Shown here: positions 10,818 through 22,201 of the stretch, in pieces
Position numbering within the stretch: the stretch's first letter is position 1
Layout of the letters: every line of letters begins with the position of its first letter
Assembly (NCBI GenBank): GCA_907165135.1
Contig: OU015569.1
Location: 11,222,501 to 11,286,500, forward strand
Origin: Oikopleura dioica
Lineage: Eukaryota > Chordata > Appendicularia > Copelata > Oikopleuridae
Direction of reading: 5' to 3'
Length of the DNA: 64,000 nucleotides
Made by a program: the position numbers and the translations under genes
The notes under the pieces: model-generated
What the model was told of the DNA's origin: nothing
The model's database searches: none
What the model saw: the letters and a program-made list of their open reading frames with translations, nothing else

Positions 10818-11968
10818 CCCTAGAAGTGAATAAAAAAAAGAAGTCAGAGGGCTTTTCTCTTCAAAACCGACCGGTATTCGATCGTATTTCTTGCTCGTCT
10901 CCAGCTTCGTCACCGGTTAAATACGAATTCGAGGGCGGCAAGGGCGCCACAACGCTCACTCCTGATATCGCGGTATCGCCGACGAGAGCGTTATCCAAAG
11001 TCTATGCTCCAACCAAAGACGAGATTAGGCTCTTGAGGGGTGACGAGTTGACGTAGTCAGTAACCAGTTCGGTAATAAAGAGGCTGAAATAGATATTCAA
11101 AAAGACAAGAAGAAGTCAAGTTCAAAGATCGAATCTTTATCAGGAGTAGCACTCAGATGTTGTCGACTCAGTGGTGTCAGCGTCACGTGTTGTTATATAT
11201 TTCGAAATGGGCGAAAGTTGTGAGTTGTACAAGTTTGAATCCGATCGGAAGCGTTTTGCTTGATCGGGAGTAAATCACTTTGATCGACTCAAATAAAGCG
11301 CCACTCGTTTATCAGCCAAGTGTCATAAAGAGCCTTCGAAGGAAGTGCGCACCCGTGCCGTCGACAAGCGCACGAATCAGCGCTTTTAGTCGCTCTTCAT
11401 CGTCTTCGTCCTTGAAAAAAACGGGATATAATTGGGGTTACTTATTTTTGATGCTGCATCGCCATAAATTATGGCCCATAATCAGCGTATTTTTCGAGTA
11501 TTTTCAGCATAAATAGCGGCTCACAGCGATAATGGCCCGGTTAGAGCATTAGTGCTGATAAAGACGGCCTTGAAGGGCTCATGCATACAAATCATGCGCT
11601 CCATAATGACGGCAAGCCGTTTTATTGGACCAGTTCGCCTATCCCTCAAGTGCTCGTTGATAGTGGTCGAGATTAAAAGAGGCTCTTATTAGTTGGAAGT
11701 CGGAAAGCGCGGCAGAATTCGCCCTTTTCCCCAAAATATAATTTCTAATCTTGGAACACGGAAAACGGTTAATTTTAATGATTCCGCGGATAAGCACACT
11801 CACCCTTGATAGGAAAAGGCAACGGAAAGCGTGAAAATCTGTCTGATATTTTTGAATTATTAATAATAATTATCTGCTTTTTTGCGACAATTATCATAGA
11901 ATTAGCGTTCATTTTATCGGAAAAAAATGTTCTTTCCAAAGAAAAAGGCTTTCTCGTGGATTGCAATG
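10818..11968. other. Spacer upstream of the Thr-rich gene
   Basis: No convincing gene. Short open frames exist on both strands but lack splice support or protein-like composition. The first part should hold the promoter of the minus-strand secreted gene. Confidence 0.4.
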
Positions 11969-12337
11969 ATCTGGGCGCGGCAACCTGTGTAAAAAAAACC
12001 TGAGTCAGGGTCTGAAAGCGGCTTTTCAATAGAGATCTTAAGGTCCTGAGTCAGATTTTACTGGGCTCGGCAACCTGTGTAGAAAACCTGAGTCAGGGTC
12101 TAAAATATCTCTAATAAAAAGCCGCGTAGCGGCTTTTTTAAAAACGAAGCCGCAAAGCGGCTTCGCCAAAAATAATAAATAGATTAAAAAGGTAAAATAT
12201 GCGAAGCCGCTTCGCGGCTTCGTTTTTAAAAAAGCCGCTACGCGGCTTTTCATTAAAGATATTTCAGACCCTGACTCAGGTTTTCTACACAGGTTGTCTA
12301 GCCGAGAGGTTTTATACACAGGTTGCCGAGTCCAGGC
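11969..12337. mobile_element. Nested palindromic MITE, GGCTCGGCAACCTG family
   Basis: The inner element, about 12062-12306, is a near-perfect palindrome: CTCGGCAACCTGTGTAGA and CCTGAGTCAGGGTC at one end and their complements at the other. Inside are stem motifs AAGCCGCGTAGCGGCTT and GAAGCCGC/GCGGCTTC. Further copies of the same terminal sequences lie outside it (11969-12015 and 12307-12337), so one copy seems to have landed in another. No coding capacity. Other copies lie at 13359, 16521, 17278 and 59219. Confidence 0.8.
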
Positions 12338-12339
12338 GA

Positions 12340-12537
12340 TCATGAAAAATTCCAACAAGTTTTTTTTTTAATAAAACGGCTAGAAATGGAAGTAGGGTCG
12401 CCGTAAATCGAAGTCAAAGATGAAAGAAAGGTTGAATCCGCAGGTGTGGCGGAAGTTCGCTTTTCGAACGTGGCGCGCTTTTCTGGCGGCGCCGCATCCA
12501 ATAAACGTGTCAGTTTTTGAGAGAAATCAGCTGACAT
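12340..12537 (-). CDS. Possible small protein, 65 aa
   Basis: Single open frame from an ATG at 12537, starting MSADFSQKLTRLLDAAPPEK, with balanced composition and no low complexity until a Lys-rich end. It is divergent from the small ORF at 12867. No family is recognised. The end lies next to a MITE, so the true 3' end could differ. It could also be chance. Confidence 0.35.
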   Translation of the reverse strand: MSADFSQKLTRLLDAAPPEKRATFEKRTSATPADSTFLSSLTSIYGDPTSISSRFIKKKTCWNFS

Positions 12538-12866
12538 TAACAACCAAAAATGTGTTCGCTCATTAAATTTATAGACGGCTAAAGGTTAAAGTCAAGGGCG
12601 AATTGAAGGGAAAGGAAATAAATATCGGTGCAGATTTCTTCTTCTTTCCCAGTCGTCTTTTGGCATTTTGAATATTCGAATATTGGAAAAAGTCGAAAAT
12701 TTCGTTCGCTCATCTCTAGAACACGGGTTGAGCACATGTTGTTCTGGGCATTTTTTCATTTATCACTTTCACATCCTGGGTGATTGAAAGTCCGAATTTT
12801 GAGGATAAAAAGGTGAGTTTTGATGATTTTCGGCGGCGAATTAATTTTTTTTTAGCTTTCAACTCG

Positions 12867-13052
12867 ATGGGATGGCCTTCCACTCCGTCAATTTTAGTCA
12901 AAAAAGACGGAGAACGAACGGAATCAAAATGGTCTCAATCCATCGAGTTCAAATACATCTTGAAAAAAGACGATTTGGACGAGAAGATTGGCGACATTGC
13001 CGATCTGATTAACTTCCTGACAAGTTGCAAATTTTACATAACTCCTGAATAA
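12867..13052 (+). CDS. Possible small protein, 61 aa
   Basis: ATG follows 11 bases after a strong acceptor (T-run then TAG at 12853-12855), a pattern that fits either a 5' UTR intron or spliced-leader addition. The protein MGWPSTPSILVKKDGERTES continues with mixed charged and hydrophobic residues and ends FYITPE. AATAAA overlaps the stop. Reading the upstream segment in frame would cross the likely intron, so I chose this ATG. No family recognised. Confidence 0.4.
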   Translation: MGWPSTPSILVKKDGERTESKWSQSIEFKYILKKDDLDEKIGDIADLINFLTSCKFYITPE

Positions 13053-13358
13053 AATCAATTTTCCTACTTTAAAATCTCAAATAACCGATTTTGAAAGAGT
13101 GAAAAAAAAAACTCTTTCAAAATCGTTTTGTTTCTCTTTTCTCTCTTTTGCATCTCGCAAGTGCAGGTTTAATGAATCATGATTCATAAATGATCTTTTT
13201 ATCAAAAGGGAATTATAAAGGCCGTGTTGATTTATGCGCTCATATTCTCGGAGTGATTACTCAAGTACGCTGCGGACCGCAAATCTACGATCTGTATTTG
13301 AAAGACGTCGCTTCTTCTCAAACAAATCGTCAATTATCGAATTCGTGCCCCGAAATTT

Positions 13359-13470
13359 GGGCTCGGCAACCTGCGTCCAAAATCTGACTCAGGACCTTCA
13401 GAGCTAAAATGAAAATTTAAGCCGCGACTCAGGCCCTGACTCAGATTTTTGACGCAGGTTCCCGAGCCAA
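13359..13470. mobile_element. Short palindromic MITE, GGCTCGGCAACCTG family
   Basis: GGCTCGGCAACCTGCGTC and a CTGACTCAGG box at the left are matched by their complements at the right (GACGCAGGTTCCCGAGCC). It lacks most of the central GCGGCTT stem, so it is a shortened member. Confidence 0.7.
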
Positions 13471-14186
13471 GTTCAATAATATTGAGTTCAAAATCTGAAA
13501 GGAAATGGCGACTGCCAAAAGCTGCTGATTTCGATACTATTTATAAAATTAAACTAAGTCAAAATAATAAAGTCTAACTAAGTTCAAAACAGTCTTTTTG
13601 ACAAGTTGAGCGTATAAAAGAAACGTTATTCGTAATATAAACGTCTCTTTTGGTAAGAAAAATTGAATAAAATAGGTCTCAGAAGCAAAATTTGATCATA
13701 AACTTTGTTTTTCTTTGTAATTCTAGAAAGAAAAATAAATAGCTTTCGAAGTGGCGCTGATTCTTTTTGTTTTCAGAAGAGGCTAATGAATGTAAAAATG
13801 AATGTGGCAATGTCATTCTGGTGCTGTCGTCACTTACGCGGAGATGATTTACGGTTATTGTAGGTTGAGAAGTCGCAAAGGCAGTAAACTGCTTAACCGT
13901 TTGATGTGTTTAGATTTTCAAAACGAGCTCGTCGGGTGATCTTTACCACTTGGGATTTACGCGAACTCGTAAAATTAGCGAATTTGCCATTTCCACCGAT
14001 GTTGAATACATCTTACTAACAAGCGCCCATCATCACTCGTCAAAATAAAGGGAATCGCGATCCATTGCCGAAACAACTAACAATTATCGACATTCAATGA
14101 TAATTAGCAAATATTTTTTTAACTAAAATAGTCAATCTTCCATCCTTCATTATTTTTTTCTGACTTGTCTTTTACAATTGCTTTTC

Positions 14187-14499
14187 AAGGTTAGGGTTAG
14201 GGTTAGGGTTACAACAGTAAAATCAAACATCTGAATTAACGATTTGACACCCTTATTTGAGTCTCAAACGTTCAAAGATTTCAAATAGCGCGAATTCAGA
14301 CCATTTTTCTTTTGACAATTTTTAATTCTAAAGAATTTTAATTGATGATTCATCGATTTTTTAAAAAAAAAATGGTCTTAATTCGCGTTATTTGAAATCT
14401 TTAAACCTTTAAGACTCAAATAAGGGTGTCGAATCGTTAATTCAGATGTTAGATTTTTCTGCTAGTTACAGCCTTGACCCCCCCCCTAACCCTAACCTT
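14187..14499. mobile_element. Palindromic element with TTAGGG-repeat ends
   Basis: The left end is AAGGTTAGGGTTAGGGTTAG; the right end is the complement (CCCTAACCCTAACCTT). Inside, GATTTGACACCCTTATTTGA on the left pairs with the complement of AAATAAGGGTGTCGAATC on the right. The two halves match over most of their length, giving a 313-bp hairpin. The telomere-type repeats are inside a chromosome here and form the element's terminal inverted repeats. Confidence 0.75.
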
Positions 14500-15054
14500 G
14501 ATAATTCTTCGTATAACCGATAAATGGACAAATAATGAAAAGTGAGTCTTCCACTCCATAAATATAAAAACCCAGGAGGCGTCGATTAAATAACTATTTT
14601 ATTACGAAAAGCGAGTCTGAATTTGTGGCCCAGCTTGGCGCAAATTTAAAGACCGGATATTTTAGCATCGCGCAACATAAAACATCATGTTAAATGAGTG
14701 TTAACTTCCACCAACAAATAAAACTAATTCCGCTGATTGTTGTTCCGTTTCTTTTTATTTATTTGAATTATCATTAATACTAATTTTTCACGAGGCAATT
14801 AAACCTTTCGATTTCCTCCCGGTAACAATTGAAATTAAAAAACGGCGAGATTTATGGCTGCTGCTTTGAATTTTAATCAACTCGTAGATTTAATTTCTTT
14901 CGAAGCAAATCAACCAACGCCAGGATTCACGACATCAAGCCCAAAAGAAAAGATACTGCCAAGTACGCAGCCTCGTTGATTTACGAGATTGCCCTTCTCA
15001 TTCATTTCCAAGCCAAAAACGCGTTCTTTCTATATATTCTGAACAGCTCTTCTT

Positions 15055-15480
15055 TAAAATAAGGGTGTCAACAAGATAAGAACAATAATGCTTATTGAAG
15101 ATGTGGCAAACTCGAAAACTAAGGGTATCCTCCGTAACAGTCCCTGGCTAATGTTTTAGCTTTCATTTGAAAGCAGAAAATAAGGGTGTTGTAGAGCTCG
15201 TAAAGGGCAAAAAGTTCAAAAATTAAGGGTATCCACATAAAATAACGAGCTGACTTAACGTAACAGCCCTTGGCTAAGGTTTTAGCTTTTGCTTGAAAAC
15301 AGAAAATAAGGGTGTCACAGAGATAATATTGTGCAAAAAATAATAAAATATTCGATATTCTAGCATACCTTTTGAACATTTTATAGTAGTGTGACGCCCT
15401 TATTTTTTATTTTCATTTGAAAACTAAAATCTTAGCATAGGTCTTCTGCGTATAGTCAATTTGTTATTCTAGGGATGCCC
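15055..15480. repeat. Cluster of AAATAAGGGTGTC repeat units
   Basis: The word AATAAGGGTGT(C/T) occurs near 15057, 15179 and 15304 with about 125-bp spacing, and inverted (GACGCCCTTATTT) near 15392. Between copies a 60-70 bp stretch with TAGCTTT(C/T)..TTGAAAACAGAAAA is repeated. This is the same core as in the TTAGGG-ended elements, so it looks like a rearranged member. Confidence 0.6.
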
Positions 15481-16520
15481 TTAATTTTTGAGCACTAAGT
15501 AGTGTCGAAGAATTATTGCGAATTTCGCTCTTCTCGTTGATTGCAGAAAAAAAAATTTATGTGAAAAAAGTTATGACATGAAAACTCATAAAAATGAAGA
15601 GTTCTCGTTGTTGATTGCAGCTGAGTAGGAATACTCCCGTCGCGTCGCATTCACACGACCTTTATGTTGAAATTTGGGCCTATAAAATTTGCGGCGCGCA
15701 ATTTCATATTGCCAATTATATTCGGAGGTTTTCTGGTCAGAATGTAAATTTTACAATTCTTCCACATAAAAGGCGCTGTCCTTTTGACGAGGCCGAGCTC
15801 AAGGCATAAATTATATTTGATCTTGAATCAACTTAACAATTTATTTTTTGCTCATAAAATCTATTTTCTACTGATTTTGATGAAGAAGATTCCGTTTCTA
15901 AGAATTTTTTTTGTCCAAGATTGTCGATGAAACTTCCAAAATTCGGCCCAAGATTGTCGATTTCGCTTGGCCATGTTTATTTCTTCGACAATTCTGTTTC
16001 TTAGATGTCTTGTTTCGGTGATTTATTTTGCTGATTTTAATTGTTGAGTTCTTGAAAAAGCTCGAGCAAAAAATTATGTTCTGCGATGAATTTTAACGAG
16101 CAGTAAATTATGTTGAGCTGCGAGTAGTCAATTTTACGTGTGGAGCATTCGAACTAATGCCCGAAAATGAAAGTGATTTCCAACCAAGGAGCGGGCCCAA
16201 TCCGAAAAAGTCAAAAGGATTTCCGAACCATCGGAAAACCGCCTCCAAGGTTCCCACAGTTTATAGAGTAGTTATAATTCGAAAGGCGAATTTGACAGCT
16301 TTACTGCGTTAATTACCAGGCCACAGTTAAAAAAACAATATTAATTTTTATCGAAGCTCGTAAAGGTGGATGCCCTGATTTATATTAAATTAGCAGGGAG
16401 ATCGTTTTTGAACTGAAAATTTTATGAAAGAAAAAGATCCAGAATCGACGGAATCAGCATTCTAGGTTCAAGATCCAGGCCAAAAAATGTTGATATTCGC
16501 CTCTGAAATGCGTGCAACTG

Positions 16521-16761
16521 AGCTCGGCAACCTGAGTAGAAAGCCTGAGTCAGGGTTTTAAACGAGTAAAATGAAAAGCCGCGTAGCGGCTTTTTTTAAA
16601 ACGAAGCCGCAAAGCGGCTTCGCTAGTTAAAATTATTCATTTAGTTGGTAACTTTGGCGAAGCCGCTTTGCGGCTTCGTTTTAAAAAAAAGCCGCTACGC
16701 GGCTTTACATTTTACTCTTTTAGAACCCTGACTCAGGCTTTCTACTCAGGTTGCCGAGCCC
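16521..16761. mobile_element. Palindromic MITE, GGCTCGGCAACCTG family
   Basis: Near-perfect 241-bp palindrome. The left end is GCTCGGCAACCTGAGTAGAA plus CCTGAGTCAGGG; the right end is their complement. Inner stem motifs are AAGCCGCGTAGCGGCTT and GAAGCCGC/GCGGCTTC, with a short asymmetric centre. No coding capacity. Confidence 0.8.
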
Positions 16762-17277
16762 AGGAGTGCAATGAGCTCTAGAATTCCGTAAAAATTGGAA
16801 TTCTAGTGTAAAAAGCTTGTTTTCTTCGTTGTTTCTTGTTTTACGTTTTGATTGAGCAAATTGCGGAAGAAGGAAATCCAAATGATGAAAGATGAAAGCG
16901 TCGAAATGTGTGTAAATCAATAGACTACAACGATTTTGTCAAATTGTGCGATTTGGAATGTGTCTCAACCCTTTTTTGACATTTTAACTGGGGAACATGT
17001 TTAGGCGCAAGCGGTAGATCAAAAAGGGATTTATTGTGCGCGCGGAAATAAAAACGTCAATTGCTCGCTTGATTTCGGGCTTTGACCGCTGCAGTGGCTT
17101 ATCCCGAGTGTTCAACCCTTCCCATACTCGCCACCCTCCCCAGGGCAAGTCTAATCTGCCCAAAGGCGCATGTACCAAATTCAGGCTCATGGGAAACAGG
17201 AAATCAAAAACTCTCACCTGTTTTCAATAAAACTGCCACTGCCAATTGTCGATCGTCCTAGTTTTTTACTTGTAACA

Positions 17278-17470
17278 GGCTCGACAGCCTGTGTATAAAA
17301 CCTGAGTCAGGGTTCTTAAAAATCTCTAATGAAAAGCCGCGGAGCGGCTTTGCTAGAGTTCAGGATAGACTGAGATGGCAACAACAGTAAAGCCTCTTCG
17401 CGGCTTCGATAAAAAAGCCGCTACGCGGCTTTTCGTTATTGTTCTTTCAAGATCCTGACTCAGGTTTTTC
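17278..17470. mobile_element. Truncated MITE, GGCTCGGCAACCTG family
   Basis: It has the left terminal sequence GGCTCGACAGCCTGTGTA, both CCTGAGTCAGG boxes and the AAGCCGC..GCGGCTT stems. The right end stops after the second box, so the outer right inverted repeat is missing. The centre is also less symmetric than in the 16521 copy. Confidence 0.7.
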
Positions 17471-18898
17471 GTTTTTAAAAACTGGGATTGAAAATAAATT
17501 TGGAGTTGTTTTAGTGAAGAAGTTGCTGCTTCGGAAGAAAAATGCAAAGATCAACGCGCAAAAAAACAGAGCAATATTGACCTGGGCTCTTCTTTTGCGG
17601 CGGAAAGGTCAGGCCGAAGCAGCGAAGGCTCAATCATCGGGCACTTCTATCTCTCTCTGTGCAATATTTGCATCGTAAAATGACCCGTTAGAAGTGATTT
17701 TCTCCAAGCTTAGAATCCAAATTCATTCCGATCCAAAGATCACCTAAATTCTTGACTTTGGGAGTCGAAGATTGTCCATAGCATTTCGGAAGTTGGGCCC
17801 AAGATAGTTCATTTCCTTATTTTCGGCTTCTGATTGGCCGAAAGTGCATTAGAATACTTCTTCATGCGGAAATGAAGAATCTGGGGTCCAATTTCCGAAG
17901 TTAAATCGACAATCTTCGACCAAGATTGTCGATGAGTCATCGACAATCTTGGGTTAGGCCTCTGATAGTCGAGGAAAGTTTTTACGAAAGTAAAAAGGTG
18001 AGAATGATTGCTTTTGCTTTTCAGATTGGCCGTGTTTTATTTGCTTCGGAAGAGAGTAACAATTTTAGGGGCTAATTTTATATTTTAATGAGAGCTGGAT
18101 TTCACGGCGCGAGTGGCGAGCGAGAAAATAATGATTCGCTATAAATTTGGCGTCGATTATTGGACTTATTTTACCGCCTGGCGATTCTGTTTTACTGGTG
18201 ATAATGAATCTTTAGTTAAAAACCATTTCCCCTCTTTAAAAATGTTATGGCTAGGGGCTCGGGGCGATTAACGCGAGTAAATTCCTCCGTCCAACGCCCG
18301 AAAGGAGTTTACTGGTGATAACTTAAAACCCTTAACACCTTCACTACTCTGTGTGCCATACTGTACAATGGCTAGATAGTACAGGGGTCCAGCTACGAGT
18401 TCATGCTTCTCAAGGCCTGAGCCAAAGATTCGCTACTTCAGTTTGATTCAGTCGATCATTCCACAAAAGAAAAAAGATCCAGCGCTAGAATAGAGCCTCA
18501 GAAATCTTTGGTCTTCGCGGCAGAAGGTACTTTTGGTTCCAGCAGGATTTTCGCTACTTGAAGTTGAAAGACACAACATTTTTTGATACAACATTGAAAG
18601 ACGATAAAAAGTTTTATGGCCCCTTTGGTAAAGCGAATACTAATTACGTGCTTGCGCGGAAGAGGTAATGCCTATCAATTGCGAAATTGGCGAAAAATGT
18701 GTAAGGCAGAAACAGAATTTTGAAATTTGAAAGTTTTCAATTCTCAGCCCTTTTTATGGCATATGTTTTATTGCAGATTTATAGGGGGCATAAATTAGCG
18801 GGCGAGATGAAGACTGTCTCATACTACTGTATTCTTTTGTCTGTACTTTAGCCCTCACCCGAACCTAACTCGAACCAATCTTTACGTAAACCTTGACC

Positions 18899-18932
18899 CT
18901 ATTAGGGTCACCCTAACCTTAACCCTAACCCC
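18899..18932. repeat. Degenerate CCCTAA tract
   Basis: CACCCTAACCTTAACCCTAA and flanking variants form a short interstitial telomere-type tract. It is preceded by ACCCTATTAGGGT, a small palindrome. It may be a remnant end of a TTAGGG-ended element. Confidence 0.55.
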
Positions 18933-19490
18933 AACACTATGATATGGCAATATGATGGAGCTAGAATTTTTGGTCAAAATAAATTGTTGGAATTTCAACT
19001 CAATTTACTCATAATTTCCCATATTTTGTCCGTTTCCTCGAACAATAAAAATATTTGCCGATTATTTCCTCATTTTGAACCCCTAGTCGAAAAGGGTTAG
19101 CTTAACCTATTGACGAGTAGTAGCCTCGGCTGACCAGAAAGAGCAGCCCAAAAGTCGAGAAGAGCTGAGCAGCGCCCCTCGACCCTTGGAGTTGCGCCGC
19201 TTGGCGGCCGAATACATATCCAATAGATTCGTTTTTCAATAAATCGCAATCGCGTTAGTTAAACGAGCTCGCAAATTATAGCCACAGATAACAAACAACA
19301 ATAAACGAGTGTCGAAAATCACGAGTCGTAGGATTTCGAAAAAAGAGTCGGAGAAAAAAACGCAGAAGAAGAAACCAGAGGATACTAAGTTATAGCCCAA
19401 TCGCTTCCGCGCGCAATTTCCGGCTAAGCTGCTTTATTGCTTTGCTGCAGCCTTAATTATCGTTGTCGCCAGTCTGATTCTACCATTTTC

Positions 19491-22201
19491 ATGATGTCCT
19501 ACCCTTACAGCTTCTCACAGGGTCTGCACCAGGTAAGAAATAAATTAGAATTTTTAAAATTAATTAATTCGAGTTTGGGAACTCGGAGGACTAAAAATTA
19601 ACATCTCAAATGGCGAAATAAAATAACATTGAACATCTAGCCATATATCCCGACTACAGGCGGCTACCAAGTGCACCCAATGTACAGTTCCTCTTCGCAA
19701 TCGACGCAGAATCAACTGCGACTTTCTGGCGCTATCGACTCCGCTCATGCACGATCTAGCGCAGGTCTCACAGGTAAGATAATGCAGGGTTTGGGCTACT
19801 AGAATAAAGGTTTGGATACGGCCTTTAGGGGCTAGAAATTTCGAAATATTTTTGATTTTCGGTCAATTTTGCCAAATTTTCTTCCTTGATATCACTTTCT
19901 CGACCATTTTTTTTTTGAAGAAAAAGGCATTAAAGTAAGGGGAAAAATTATCAGTAATTAGATGAGGGGGAAGTGGCTACGGCTGTAAACCAGCGAGTAG
20001 GTCGCGATTTATGGCCTAGGCTTAGGCGACAGACTTACTCAAACTTATACACACGGACGCTAATCAGCACGTAGATGGCCAAATCAAAGGAAATTCGCCG
20101 TCACCGACTTTAAAAGAAAAAAAAAACGCGAGAGACGAAATTCAAATTTCTTCGTGTGATTTTTTTTTCGTTTTCTGAAATAAAAGAGAAAGGAGAAAGG
20201 TAAATGAAAGTGGGAGCTGGCGGAAGCCGTGGGCTTGATTGAAATAAATAAAATTTTAATTCATGAACCATTAGATTTAAGCCGATGTTATGGCGAGTTT
20301 TACGCGCGGCCGTTACCGCGGTCGACGAGTTTTACTGGGCCGCTATGACTGACACTATCGACCACAACGCTACTGCTCTCATTCCCATGCCCCAGCGCTG
20401 GGTCAACAGTTTAACGCGTTTTTATATTTGATACAGTCATGCGGCTCGTACCGTTTTAGATAATGCCGCCAATTACTAGATGTGCCCATGATTGTCGACT
20501 AGAAATTGAAGGAGAGGAATCCGACTTTCCGGGCTGGAAACATCAATGATCGCATTGATGATTCAGAATTGACGCTTTTAATCTTTGATAATTCCAATTA
20601 GATTTTTAACTGGAAAATTTTCAGAAGATCTACCATCTTCCGTGAACGAGTTGCAGAGCGATACAGCGACCAATTCAACTGACGCCCCATCGACGCTTCT
20701 CTCCAGCTCGGCCGAGGCAGGAATCGACGCTCTTCCAACTCCGGGAGAAGTCCAGAGCCCAAGTGCGACCAGCGCCAGTTCCTCAGCCCCGAGACCGTCA
20801 GCTGGCAGCTCCTCTGGAGCCATGCCCGGTGCAACGAGCATGGACGAGTCAGAAACAAGCCCCAAGAACAGCGCAGAAAATGGGTCCTCGCAAAACAACG
20901 GCGAAAACAGCACTCCATCGGAAGATGAAAGCGACCCGGTCAAGACCGAAAGCGGCGAAACTTGTAAGTTGAAATCATGGAAGAGTACCTCGGAAAGGGG
21001 GGAAACTATAGCTCCTCAAGATCATTTTGACAGAACTAATCCAGTAACTGATCAATTTTCTTTCTGGAAGAGTGTTTCCACAAAGCTCTGATTCTAGTAA
21101 AGTCCTGTCAAGATCGTTGGTCTTCGCGATGTCTTCATTTTGGGCATATTTTTGAGTGATATTTTAAGCGGCCAAAAAGCCGTAAACACCTCTTTGTATT
21201 TTTATGACAGGGTGTTATATATCTTGAGACAAGCTCCTTTGCCCTCCCGCATTTTTAATCATTTAAAATTTTAATTTGATGATTTGGGAATATTTGGGCT
21301 AGGAATTGGCGATGACGTTATATGCTTAAATGGCTTATCTATCTCAGGTGCTCAGCGCTTGATCTTTTCTCGGCGGTTGCGAGTTGGGCTCCGATTTTAT
21401 GTTTCACTAAATATGAAATGGCGGCGCTCGTTAAATCAGCGCGGGTTCATTAAAGAGTTCTCCTTCCGGGAGTATAAGGGTCTTGCATGTGCGCGCTATT
21501 TGCGCGGGGAAGGTCGCCCGCCTTTTTATTTACGAGATACAGACATAATTATACACCATCACATTCTTTCTTGCCCCAGCTCAAGAACATCAATTTAGCA
21601 TCTGAATTCGACCCAACGCGAAACTGGCTCACTGCTCAAGGAAGAAAGAAACGAGTTCCTTACACGAAATTCCAGCTTTTGGAGCTTGAAAAGGTTGGTT
21701 GTTTTCTCTCATTAATTATCATCATTAATTGCTTTAGGAATTTCATTTCAACCAGTACCTGAGCAGAGAAAGAAGACTCGAAGTCGCGAAAAATGTTGGA
21801 TTAACTGATCGCCAAGTCAAAATCTGGTAAGAAACCGTATCCCAAAACTGTCGTTTGACATGATTATTCTAGGTTCCAGAACAGACGAATGAAATGGAAG
21901 AAGGAAAGAAAAGAGGAGCGAAATCGAACTAACGATATCAGCCAGGTTTGAGCTCTTAGAAAGGTGCTTGAAAATTTAATGATATTTTCTAGCTAATGCC
22001 TCCTGGAATTCCCGGCCTCCCCCATCTTAATCCTCAAGTTCAACTGGTAAGTGTTAAAACTACTTGCCCTTCCTTACCCTCGAATTCTAGCCATTCGACT
22101 TCAACCCTCACTACGCACACCACCCGGGACTGCACCAGCATCCGCACTCCCTCTTCGCCCTGCCGCCGTCCCACTACTTTCAGCAGCAACACCCTCAGTA
22201 A
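19491..22201 (+). CDS. Hox10: Posterior Hox homeodomain transcription factor, Hox10 class
   Basis: Seven exons: 19491-19532, 19641-19773, 20625-20963, 21599-21693, 21738-21826, 21873-21945, 21993-22046, plus a last exon 22091-22201 (eight if the 54-nt exon is counted). Start [15 protein letters not shown] Ser/Ala/Pro-rich middle precedes the homeodomain, which spans three exons: [40 protein letters not shown], then [17 protein letters not shown] directly before the homeodomain is the Hox10 signature (NWLTAK in vertebrates), and RERRLE..LTDRQVK also matches Hox10 best. Gln50 and Asn51 are present. W in MKWKK is unusual for Hox10, which usually has L. The C-terminus is His/Pro-rich. No other Hox gene lies in the window, as expected for the scattered Hox genes of O. 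dioica. Confidence 0.9.

Larger units (their letters stand above)
13471..19490. other. Gene-poor region 5' of the Hox gene
   Basis: About 6 kb without a convincing gene, apart from the repeat elements listed separately. In such a compact genome an empty stretch this size in front of a homeobox gene suggests regulatory DNA, but I see no way to place elements. Near 19220-19320 there are several AT-rich Hox/Cdx-like words (CAATAAA, TTTTTCAATAAATC). Confidence 0.45.

Noticed and set aside
10525-10823. Plus-strand valine-rich open frames opposite the Thr-rich exon
   Set aside because: They are the complement of the ACN (Thr) tract. The minus strand has the signal peptide and matching splice sites.
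14187-14499. TTAGGG repeats as a chromosome end
   Set aside because: The tracts are short, inverted with respect to each other and flanked by unique sequence on both sides.
15119-15379. Minus-strand 86-codon frame with an internal repeat
   Set aside because: The repeated FCFQxKAKTLA words come from the tandem AATAAGGGTGT repeat cluster, not from a protein family.
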